From assembly GCA_938003835.1 (NCBI GenBank), contig CALKXJ010000017.1:1-64000 (forward strand): 64,000 nt of DNA, in the 5' to 3' direction. The stretch's first letter is position 1, and each line of letters begins with the position of its first letter. The notes below the pieces were generated by a model. It worked only from the letters and a program-made list of their open reading frames with translations. It was not told the origin of the DNA and did not search any database. Made by a program: the position numbers and the translations under genes. Below are positions 35,830 to 46,341 of this stretch, piece after piece. The DNA is from an uncultured Bryobacteraceae bacterium. GTDB taxonomy: Bacteria > Acidobacteriota > Terriglobia > Bryobacterales > Bryobacteraceae.

Positions 35830-38800
35830 CTATCGCACCAGCACCGAAACCGGACTGGACGAGACTCCGCCGAGGCGCACTTCGACCGGTTGCCTGCCGG
35901 GGCTGATCTGCACTGGCACCTGCACGTTGATCTGATAGAGACCGGTCCAGCCGGGCACATGGCCGCTGAAACCTACTGCCGCGCTCACACCTCCGATTGT
36001 GACCTGTGGCCGTTCAACAGTCTCCTCGAGTCCTAAGGACGGGTTGAACCTGACGGGGCCCAAACCCGTCGCGTAGATCTCCAGCCACTGGCCCGGTGCA
36101 GCCGGTCGTTCCGCCGTCGAGCGTCCAGTTCCGGCCACGGTGGCTGCCGCGGTGCCGTCCGGAAGGACGAAGATGGCCGGCGCAACGGCCAACAGGCGGA
36201 GGGACACGGGCTCGGAGACGCCAAAGGGCGTCACGACACGCAGCTCGGCGAGACCCGGCTGCGCTTCGAGCGGCACGACAAAATTGATCTGCGAGTCGCT
36301 GGCGTAATGCAGCCTGGCTTTTCGCCCGTTGACCAGCACCTGCACTCCCTCGAGCCTCTCGGGCAGCGGAAGCTCCCGCGCGCCGGCCGTGACGCCGCCG
36401 GCCAGATTCGCGCCGAAGATAGTGGCAAACGAGCCAGGCGCAAGCTCCGGCGAGTAAGCGGCTGCGTTCACCACGCCTCCGGCTGCCACACTGGGCCGGC
36501 CCGTGGCCGTCACGGCGATCACCGTGGCGGCGACATCAGGAGCGCCGCCGGCCACCGTGATTCGAAGGAGGTTCCTTCCCTGCCCCGGCGTCCAGACAAA
36601 GCGGGCCAAGCCGGTTTCATCGGTGACCGGCTCAGCCGGTTCGACGCTTCCGCCGCCTTCGATGGCGACCCTGAGGCGGATGCCCGCATAGGGCAGCTCG
36701 TTGGCGTCGCTGAGGCGAACGACCACTGGTTCGCGCAGAGGCACTCCCGGCGAGGCTGACTGCCGATCTCCGGAGACCACCAGGAGGCGCAGGTCGGCCG
36801 GCGAGGCAAGCACCTGGATACGCGCCGCCGCTTCCTCGTAGACGCCGCCGGGTATGCTCGCCTGCAACTCGCCGACACCGGCCCTCAGCCCGCGAACGAG
36901 GAAGCTCGTGCTCGATTCTCCGGCGCGGATCATCACTGAACCGGGCAGCCCGAGGGCCCCGTCCGGCGAGTTCAGGAGCACGGTCAGATCGGCTTTCGCA
37001 GGCGATTGCAGACTCACCGTCACCGGCGCAGCCCCGCCGAGTAGGACGCCCGCTGCCGGAAAGGCCGAAAGCTGCAACGCCCTGCGCAGAGTCGTGTCTG
37101 CGAAAGCCCGGCCGCCTGTGGCCCGTGCGAAGAATCCCTCAAACTCGCGCCGGTAGCGGTCGATCTGCTCGACCGCCGCGGCCTCGTTCGCACTGCCGGG
37201 ACGCGTCACGAGGATGAAGGCGAAGCGGAACCTCCGCTGCGATACAGTGTGATCGGGCGTCCGCCGTCCCTCTGCGGCAATCACTTCCTCGATCGAGATG
37301 TTCCGCCGCGTCCCGTTGAAGGAGACGCCAGGCTGGGGCATGCGTCCCGGGTTGGTAATGGAGGAGTTGACCACCAGGAAGGTGTCCGGGACCTCCCAGG
37401 GCGGGCGCAGGCCCATCAGGTACTGGTCGAGAGGCGAAAAGCCTTCCACCGTCGCGACGGTGACAAAACGGCCGGCCTCGGCGGGGCCGGGACAACTCTG
37501 AACCTGCCGATCGCAGATCCGGTTCCCTTCGAGCAGCGATGCTTCGGAGTTGAACGAGAAGTTCCAGTGGGCCAACTGCCGGCCGAGCATCGGCCGGGCG
37601 CGCGGATCGGCCGGGTCGCGGACGCTCGCGTAGGCCAGGAACAGGTGCCCGGCCTCGTGCCCGAGCACCGTAAGCGGCGTGTCGCGGGCCGGGCTGCGCG
37701 CCGACAGGATGGCGTTCGGATCGGCGGGGTACTGGCCGAGGTGCCCCATGTTGAGCACGGCCTGAAGGCGCCGCGGCGAGCCGAATTCGCGAGCGGCATC
37801 CACGGGCGGATCACCGTAACCGCTCCGGTTGTTGCGCACGGTTACCTCGTAAGCGACGGCGCCGGAGGAGGCCTCGATGCTGAGGTTGTTATAAATGACG
37901 AGGTAATCGTAGGCATCCTCGTGCGTCTCATAGAACTTCTGCGCCACGAGCACGATGTCCAGCTCTTCGACGTCGGTGAAGCGCTCCACTACGGCGCCGG
38001 CAAACTCTTCCGTGCTGCCGCTCAGAAAGGAGACCACCGCCGTGGAGCCCTGGAGGCCGCCCGGAGCAATGCCGACGATGGCCGTTCTCGAAGTGACGCC
38101 CGAGTAAGCAAACTCGATCCGGCCGCCGGCATAGAGGCGCACCTGAAAGGTCTGCCGCGCGCCGGTGCCGAATTCGACGAACTCGGGCACGGAAACCCAG
38201 CTCGCCACCACGCGGTCGGGCTCCAGCAGCACATGCACGCCGGCGGCGGCCCGCGACGGGTCCAGATCGCGGAACAGCGGAGCAATCCTGGGCGGGCCGG
38301 CCGTGACGCGCCCGAGCGAGCGGGCCGAGGTGGAGGTGTCCGGCTCGTTGAAGGTCAGGTTACCGTCGGAGTTGACGTAGACGGAACGGTAGCGGGCGCC
38401 AAAGAACGGAAAAACAAACGGCAGCTCCACCAGGCGCGCATCGTCGTCGTCAAAGCCGGCGATCACGCGGCCGCGGAAGGCCGCCTCGGCGTCATAGCTC
38501 GCCTCGCCGACCTCGAACCGGTAGCGCGACGCAGCGGCGTCGGAGGGCAGCAAGCGCACGGTGCGCCGGTCGAGATTGAACGGGTTGCGGCGGGAGACGA
38601 TGTCGCCGGTGTCTTCGAGGATCGCAATATGGCCGGCGTCGCGCGCGGCGGGCCGCTGGCGCACGTCCAGGCTGAGCGGCCGCAACCCCCGCAAAGCCCG
38701 TAGCTTCTGCGCCTGCCGGTGAAGCTGGACCTCTTCCTCGCGACTGTCGCGGTGCGTCCCGCAGAGCCCTTTCTCCTCGCGCGCGCCCAGCGGGACTCGA

Positions 38801-38865
38801 ACGAGGAGGAGGGAAACAAACAGCGCGAGAGCACGTAACATCAAAAAACGCGACCGAAATTTCAT
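35830..38865 (-). CDS. Secreted metalloprotease-like protein with Solibacter-type C-terminal domain
   Basis: 1011 residues. Signal peptide (MKFRSRFLMLRALALFVSLLLVR, split here; cleavage near PLGA). The N-terminal half has a nidogen-like pattern (FVFPFFGARYRSVYVNSDGN, FRDLDPS) and a zinc-type HEAGH at residues 403-407 (VLGHEAGHLFLAY). The C-terminal 220 residues read VVNAAAYSPELAPGSF, IFGANLA, LNVQV-like strands, ASDSQINFVVP and LEIYATGLGPV, the TIGR03437 domain typical of Solibacter relatives, probably for secretion or surface attachment. Third zinc ligand not identified. Starts at 38865 or 38841 both fit; neither has a strong ribosome site. Confidence 0.82.
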   Translation of the reverse strand: MKFRSRFLMLRALALFVSLLLVRVPLGAREEKGLCGTHRDSREEEVQLHRQAQKLRALRGLRPLSLDVRQRPAARDAGHIAILEDTGDIVSRRNPFNLDRRTVRLLPSDAAASRYRFEVGEASYDAEAAFRGRVIAGFDDDDARLVELPFVFPFFGARYRSVYVNSDGNLTFNEPDTSTSARSLGRVTAGPPRIAPLFRDLDPSRAAAGVHVLLEPDRVVASWVSVPEFVEFGTGARQTFQVRLYAGGRIEFAYSGVTSRTAIVGIAPGGLQGSTAVVSFLSGSTEEFAGAVVERFTDVEELDIVLVAQKFYETHEDAYDYLVIYNNLSIEASSGAVAYEVTVRNNRSGYGDPPVDAAREFGSPRRLQAVLNMGHLGQYPADPNAILSARSPARDTPLTVLGHEAGHLFLAYASVRDPADPRARPMLGRQLAHWNFSFNSEASLLEGNRICDRQVQSCPGPAEAGRFVTVATVEGFSPLDQYLMGLRPPWEVPDTFLVVNSSITNPGRMPQPGVSFNGTRRNISIEEVIAAEGRRTPDHTVSQRRFRFAFILVTRPGSANEAAAVEQIDRYRREFEGFFARATGGRAFADTTLRRALQLSAFPAAGVLLGGAAPVTVSLQSPAKADLTVLLNSPDGALGLPGSVMIRAGESSTSFLVRGLRAGVGELQASIPGGVYEEAAARIQVLASPADLRLLVVSGDRQSASPGVPLREPVVVRLSDANELPYAGIRLRVAIEGGGSVEPAEPVTDETGLARFVWTPGQGRNLLRITVAGGAPDVAATVIAVTATGRPSVAAGGVVNAAAYSPELAPGSFATIFGANLAGGVTAGARELPLPERLEGVQVLVNGRKARLHYASDSQINFVVPLEAQPGLAELRVVTPFGVSEPVSLRLLAVAPAIFVLPDGTAAATVAGTGRSTAERPAAPGQWLEIYATGLGPVRFNPSLGLEETVERPQVTIGGVSAAVGFSGHVPGWTGLYQINVQVPVQISPGRQPVEVRLGGVSSSPVSVLVR

Positions 38866-39226
38866 TTTAGAGTACTGCTAGAGAGGCCATACTGCACCCC
38901 TTGCGGCTCTCCACTCAACGAATCGGCGGTTTCTGCTCCTCCTGCGGATCAGCCGTCGCGGCGGGGATGAGCGAGCCGGTTTGGGCGCCCTCACTGGTCT
39001 GCTCGGCGACGAAGACCGCTAGCACCGTTTTCGACCTGTCTTTCTTGGTCTGCCGCCCTGCTGCCGGTCGACGAGCGGAGGTCGAAACCGAGCCGGTCTT
39101 TGCTCGACGAGACGGCGCCCGATGCGGGAAAGCTGACGCGGGGCGAGGCCGACCCCATTCTCGTAGGGCACAGCCAAGCGCGCCTCGCGATAGAATCGTG
39201 CCACAACGGACATGAAAGGAGGGCCT
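38866..39226. other. Divergent intergenic region, no clear gene
   Basis: 361 bases between two divergent genes. Short open frames on the minus strand (for example ending VAEQTSEGAQTGSL) lack ribosome sites and change frame, so they look like chance or decayed coding. The right end holds AAAGGAGGG, a strong ribosome site for the ATG at 39227. Promoters for both neighbours must be here, but I cannot pin them down. Confidence 0.45.
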
Positions 39227-40741
39227 ATGCAACCAAACCGCTGGTTCGGCGGGCGCTGCACCATCGTCAGCGAGACGATTCCCAGCACGCCAGAGATCAC
39301 CTGTTTTCGAGGAGCTGGCGACGAGGAGACCGGTCTCGCGTTTCGCGTCAATGTGCGGCGCTGTGGCAGGCGGGCCGTCAGGTGGGCATCGGCCGGCGGG
39401 GCCGTGCTGGCCGCACTGCTCGCCCTCGGCGCCGGTCACGGACTCTCGCAAACGTTGCCCGATCCCTTCGATGCGGGGGTGACTTACGAGCGCACCTTGT
39501 ATGTGAGTCCGGAAGGTGGTCCCGACGGCGACGGATCGGCTGAGGCGCCGTTCGAGACAATTCGCGCGGCCGTGGCGCGGGCGACGCCGGGCACGCGGAT
39601 CGTGGTGAAGGCAGGAACTTACGCCGGCAGCACGTCGCTGACGGGTCTGCGCGGGGAGCCCGAACGCCCGATCGCCATCGTGGCCGAGGGCGAGGTTGTG
39701 CTGGAGGCGACCGGCGCTCAGCCCTTATTGTCCGGCAGCGACCTGCGCTACGTCGTCATCGAAGGTTTCACCCTCAGAGGCTCCACTTCGCACGGCATCA
39801 ACATCGATGACGGCGGCTCCTATGAGTCGCCTGCGGAACACCTCATACTCCGCAACCTCACCGTGGCGGGAGCCGGCTCCGGCGGCAACCACGATTGCAT
39901 CAAGCTTTCCGGCGTGGACCATTTCTTCGTGCTCGATAGCGAAGCTTGGGGCTGCAACCGCGGCGAGATCATCGACATGGTGGGCTGCCATCACGGCCTC
40001 ATCTCGGGGAACTATTTTCACGACACCGTGGCCAGCGGGGTGCAAGCCAAAGGAGGGAGTTCGGACATTCTCATCCATGGCAACCTGTTTGCCGGCATTC
40101 CCGGCCGCGCCGTGAACGCCGGCGGGTCGACCGGAGTCAAGTTCTTTCGGCCGCTCGATGCCCCCTATGAGGCGGCGCGCATTCGCGTCATCGGCAACGT
40201 CTTCGTGCGCAACGGAGCGACAGGCGGCGCCACCATCGCTTATGTCGGCTGCGACGCCTGTGCGTTCGCGCATAACACCGTCGTCGAGCCCAAAACCTGG
40301 CTGGTGCGTATTCTCCAGGAGTCGACAGCGGAGCGCTTCGTTCCGTCGCGCGACGGTGTGTTTGTCAATAACCTGCTCGTGTTGCGAACCGCGGACCTGA
40401 AGGGATTTGTGAACATCGGCCCCGGTACCGCCCCGGAGACGTTCACGTTCGGCTCGAATCTCTGGTATGCGCTGGATGGCGGCGCCGACTGGCCGGGGCC
40501 GACCCTGGGCGGGGGAATTCCGGCGGAAACCGGTTCGCTGGTTCAGGTCAACCCCCGTTTTGTCGACTTGGATCGCGGCAATTACCGCATCCCGCTGGCG
40601 AGCCCGGCGCGGGGCGCGGGGCGGCAGGTTCGTTTTCCGATGCCGCCGGACTACGAGGGCCGCTGCTGGGCGTCACCGCCGGCCATGGGAGCCTTCGAGG
40701 CAGGCCTGCCGCGCCGGGGCTGGCCGTTATCGGTCCGTTGA
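39227..40741 (+). CDS. Secreted right-handed beta-helix protein (pectate-lyase-like)
   Basis: About 504 residues. The mature region starts TLYVSPEGGPDGDGSAEAPFETIRAAVA, the standard opening of parallel beta-helix polysaccharide lyases and related proteins, then repeats of short strands (LILRNLTVAGAGSGGNHDCIKL, HHGLISGNYFHDT, ILIHGNLFAG). The start is uncertain: ATG at 39227 has the best ribosome site but adds about 42 residues before a signal-peptide-like stretch (VRWASAGGAVLAALLALGAG), whereas GTG at 39353 gives a normal signal peptide. It probably acts on or binds a polysaccharide outside the cell. Catalytic residues are not identifiable. Confidence 0.78.
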   Translation: MQPNRWFGGRCTIVSETIPSTPEITCFRGAGDEETGLAFRVNVRRCGRRAVRWASAGGAVLAALLALGAGHGLSQTLPDPFDAGVTYERTLYVSPEGGPDGDGSAEAPFETIRAAVARATPGTRIVVKAGTYAGSTSLTGLRGEPERPIAIVAEGEVVLEATGAQPLLSGSDLRYVVIEGFTLRGSTSHGINIDDGGSYESPAEHLILRNLTVAGAGSGGNHDCIKLSGVDHFFVLDSEAWGCNRGEIIDMVGCHHGLISGNYFHDTVASGVQAKGGSSDILIHGNLFAGIPGRAVNAGGSTGVKFFRPLDAPYEAARIRVIGNVFVRNGATGGATIAYVGCDACAFAHNTVVEPKTWLVRILQESTAERFVPSRDGVFVNNLLVLRTADLKGFVNIGPGTAPETFTFGSNLWYALDGGADWPGPTLGGGIPAETGSLVQVNPRFVDLDRGNYRIPLASPARGAGRQVRFPMPPDYEGRCWASPPAMGAFEAGLPRRGWPLSVR

Positions 40742-40863
40742 TCTGCGGTCGGGTTCTGTTGGGGGATCCCCCTCCGGAGCCAACCCGGGCGGGGAATGCG
40801 GCGCGGACCTATCCCCCTGCCTTGCCAAGGGATACTACAAGCGCACGGGCTAGCGTCCGATTT

Positions 40864-40875
40864 TCCCATATGGGA
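40864..40875. promoter_or_regulatory. Palindrome covering the ribosome site of the hybrid kinase gene
   Basis: Perfect 12-bp palindrome TCCCATATGGGA immediately followed by GAATCGC and ATG at 40883. The right half includes part of the GGGAGA ribosome site, so a small hairpin or a bound dimeric repressor could block translation or transcription. A second palindrome GGGGGATCCCCC lies earlier in the same gap. Confidence 0.35.
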
Positions 40876-40882
40876 GAATCGC

Positions 40883-42079
40883 ATGCCTGGGGATGAGAGC
40901 GGCGCCGGGGCCACGGAGCCAGACCGCGATCTGGGTCACGATCAGGTCTGCCGTCTGGCGGATCAATTCCTCGCCTGCCTGAACCACGGCATCCGCACGC
41001 CCCTGACGGGCATCATCGGGATGGCGGACCTGCTGTTCGAGACGCCGCTCAGTCCCGAGCAGTACGAGTACGTCGAAGCGCTCCGGCTCTGTGCCGGCGA
41101 GCTGCTGGAGATGCTCAACTCCGCGCTCGACTACACGGCGCTCAATGCGGGTGAGCTGGCGCTCGAAAAGGCCGAGTTCAATCTGCCGGAGGCGCTCGCC
41201 GCCTTCGCGGCGGAATTTGAGCCGAAAGCAGCCGCGAAAGGTCTCTCGCTGCGCTGGCGCCTGGACAGCCGGTTGCCGGAGGTGGCCGTGGGCGATGCGC
41301 ATCGCATCCGGCAGGTTCTGGCGCCGCTGCTGTCGAATGCCATCAAGTTCACTCACCAGGGCGGCGTCGAGCTATGGGCGACAGCCACGAACGAGGAGCC
41401 GGACCGGGGAACCTTCCGGCTATTGGTGCGGATCAGCGACACCGGCATCGGCATACCGGAGGAGAGCCAGGAGGAGATCTTTCGAGCATTCCGCACGCTC
41501 GACGGCGGCCTGGCGCGCTCCCACAATGGGTTGGGGTTGGGTTTGACAATCGCCCGGGGCCTCGCCAGACGGATGGGAGGCGAGATTCGGGTTTCGAGTG
41601 AGCTCGGCCGGGGCAGCACCTTCGAGGTGACGCTTCCACTCGAGCGACCTGGCGCGGAAGCCGACGCCAAAGGGGCAACCGAGGAGGAAGCGGGGGCCGC
41701 GGGCCGGCCGGCGCGCATCCTCCTGGTCGAGGACAACGAGGTAGCGCGCAAAATTCTCACCCATATGCTGCGCCAGGGAGGATACCGGGCCGACTGCGCC
41801 ACCGGCGGCCGCGAAGGCATCGAGGCGGCGGCGGCCCGCCGGTACGATCTCATCCTGATGGACATCCAGATGCCCGACGTCGACGGGCTGACGGCCACGC
41901 TCGCCATCCGCGAACTCGAAGGTTACTCCGAGACGCCCATCGTCGCAGTCACAGCCAACTACTCGGAGGAGTTCAAGCGAGCCTGCCGCCAGGCGGGCTT
42001 TGCCGAGTTCCTCGCCAAGCCGGTCGAGGCGCAGGAGCTGCTCGCCACCATCGCCCGGCTTCTGCCGAAAGCGCGCTGA
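40883..42079 (+). CDS. Soluble hybrid histidine kinase-receiver with altered H-box
   Basis: 398 residues from the ATG at 40883 (GGGAGA upstream). No membrane segment or sensor domain. H35 lies in NHGIRTPLTGIIGMADLL; the residue after the His is Gly instead of the usual Glu/Asp. HATPase_c motifs follow: N152 (LLSNAIKFT), D186 (DTGIGIP) and GLGLGL. The C-terminal receiver has ED acidic pair (LVEDN), phosphoacceptor D327 (LILMDIQMPDVDG) and K in LAKPVE. It may pass phosphate to an unknown partner or be a weak kinase. The next gene is secA, 72 bases on. Confidence 0.85.
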   Translation: MPGDESGAGATEPDRDLGHDQVCRLADQFLACLNHGIRTPLTGIIGMADLLFETPLSPEQYEYVEALRLCAGELLEMLNSALDYTALNAGELALEKAEFNLPEALAAFAAEFEPKAAAKGLSLRWRLDSRLPEVAVGDAHRIRQVLAPLLSNAIKFTHQGGVELWATATNEEPDRGTFRLLVRISDTGIGIPEESQEEIFRAFRTLDGGLARSHNGLGLGLTIARGLARRMGGEIRVSSELGRGSTFEVTLPLERPGAEADAKGATEEEAGAAGRPARILLVEDNEVARKILTHMLRQGGYRADCATGGREGIEAAAARRYDLILMDIQMPDVDGLTATLAIRELEGYSETPIVAVTANYSEEFKRACRQAGFAEFLAKPVEAQELLATIARLLPKAR

Positions 42080-42151
42080 GAAGCGCACCATCGCGACGAT
42101 CCTCGCGGGTGGTCTCTTACCCCCTGGCGTACAATAGAATTACGCCGCTCT

Positions 42152-45012
<2,861 letters not shown>

Positions 45013-45028
<16 letters not shown>

Positions 45029-45996
45029 CTTTTTTGGCGGCGGCCGGCCTTGTCGGGTTCCTGCCCGCGGCGGCAGCCATCTGGCCTGAGGAGTTTTACG
45101 GGCTCAAACGTGTCGCCCTCGAGACGGTGAAACCCGACCCGGACCCGGTGTGGCAAGAATACGGCTTCGAGCAGGGCGAAATTGCCGATTACCGCGGCGA
45201 GGGGGTGCGCTTGAGGGCGACTGCCTGGCGTTTCGCCGACTCTACCTCCGCGCTGGCCTTCTATCAGTGGCAGCGACCGCAGGGCTATCGGCGCGCCGAG
45301 ATCGTGCCGCTGTCGGTCGAATCGCCGACAGCGCTGTTTCTGGCCCACGGCAACTATGTCTTCCATTTCGAGGGCAGAAAGCCGACCATCGAGGAGCTGG
45401 CCGGGCTGTATCTCGTGCTCCCGATGGTAGAGACGTCCGCTCTGCCCACCCTGCCCTCCTATCTGCCGGAAGGCGACCGCGTGGAGCGCTCCGAGCGCTT
45501 CGTCATCGGTCCGGAAAGCTTGCGGAAGTTCGAGCCGCGCATACCGGCCTCGGTGGCGGCCTTTCAATACTCTCCGGAGGCCCAGCTTGCCAAGTACAAG
45601 ACCGACCTGGGAAACATCAGCCTGGCCGTCTTCTCCTATCCGACGCCGCAGATCGCGCGGGAGCGCCTGGAGCAGTTCCGGACCTTGCCGGGCGCCATTG
45701 TCAAGCGGAGCGGCCCGCTGCTGGTGGTCCTTTTCGACGCCGCGGATGCCGAGGCCGCACAGCAGTTGCTCGCCAAGGTCAACTACCGGGCTACGATCGT
45801 CTGGGATGAGGCCACCGGATCGGAGGCGGCCAAGCTGGCCGACCTGCTGCTGACGGTGGGTGCGCTGGTCGGGCTGTTGCTCCTGACCGCACTGGCGGTG
45901 GGCTTCGTCATCGGCGGCGGGCGTTTCCTCTACTTCGGGCGAAAAGGGGCCGAGAAGCGGGACCCGATGATCCTGCTTCATCTCGAAGACCGATAA
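45013..45996 (+). CDS. Exported membrane-anchored protein of unknown function (DUF6599-like)
   Basis: 327 residues from the ATG at 45013, which overlaps the end of secA by 16 bases. A signal peptide ([22 protein letters not shown]) precedes [40 protein letters not shown]-terminal membrane helix ([21 protein letters not shown]) comes shortly before the end. It looks like the exported DUF6599-type proteins seen behind secA in related genomes, but I hold this name loosely. Translational coupling to secA suggests a secretion-related role. Confidence 0.7.
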
Positions 45997-46055
45997 ATGA
46001 CGCGGTATCTCCGCCTTAGAGTCAACGCAGGGCCGTGGTGGAGGGCCGGCTCCGG

Positions 46056-46078
46056 TTTTTCCACAGGCTGTGGAAAAA
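46056..46078. repeat. Perfect inverted repeat between the secA cluster and ribonuclease J
   Basis: TTTTTCCACAG and its exact reverse complement CTGTGGAAAAA face each other around one central G. Each half includes TTTTCCACA, one mismatch from the DnaA-box consensus TTATNCACA. It may be a protein-binding site (dimer) or part of a terminator for the upstream gene; I cannot tell. Confidence 0.5.
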
Positions 46079-46144
46079 TAAGCTTCACCCTAACGTATTG
46101 AATCCGCGAGACTTGCCTAATCCGATTTTCGGTTTCTTTTCCTC

Positions 46145-46173
46145 TTGACATCCGCGGCATCTCGCCATAAACT
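46145..46173 (+). promoter_or_regulatory. Promoter with perfect -35 upstream of the leader/small RNA
   Basis: TTGACA at 46145-46150 and TAAACT at 46168-46173 with a 17-base spacer (4 of 6 at the -10). Transcription should start near 46180, about 80 bases before a strong terminator, and 160 before ribonuclease J. Confidence 0.55.
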
Positions 46174-46179
46174 CCAAAT

Positions 46180-46299
46180 CACATACAGGTTTCGGCGGTT
46201 GCGTTTCCGTCGGATCTGATTCTCCCAATGAACATCACCCTGTCTCAGGCAGGGGCGAAAGAAATGCTCACCTCCCCCGGACGGTGAGCATTTCTTTTT
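46180..46299 (+). ncRNA. Candidate small RNA or attenuated leader of ribonuclease J
   Basis: About 120 nt from the predicted start near 46180 to the U run at 46299. It holds a small hairpin (CCCTG-TCTCAGG-CAGGG region near 46240) and ends in a perfect terminator. No open reading frame with ribosome site. It could be a free small RNA or a leader whose terminator is regulated before ribonuclease J. It resembles no riboswitch I could match. The 5' end is inferred from the promoter. Confidence 0.5.
46258..46299 (+). terminator. Perfect 15-bp rho-independent terminator
   Basis: AAA plus GAAATGCTCACC (46258-46272) pairs fully with GGTGAGCATTTC plus TTT (46283-46297), with a 10-base loop, followed by T's to 46299. 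It may end the leader/small RNA, or also the secA operon. Confidence 0.85.
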
Positions 46300-46341
46300 C
46301 TGGACTTGCCGCTCCTTTGCCGTGTGCTAGGCTGAGGGGTA

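Noticed and set aside
38915-39451. 178-residue gene on the minus strand
   Set aside because: Overlaps the ribosome site and start of the beta-helix gene; low-complexity, no start signal.
40750-40770. GGGGGATCCCCC as a terminator of the beta-helix gene
   Set aside because: Palindrome without a loop or U run; kept only as a mention under the kinase gene palindrome.
46056-46078. Replication origin
   Set aside because: DnaA-like halves only twice, no dnaA/dnaN gene or AT-rich unwinding region, and a dif-like site only about 22 kb away.
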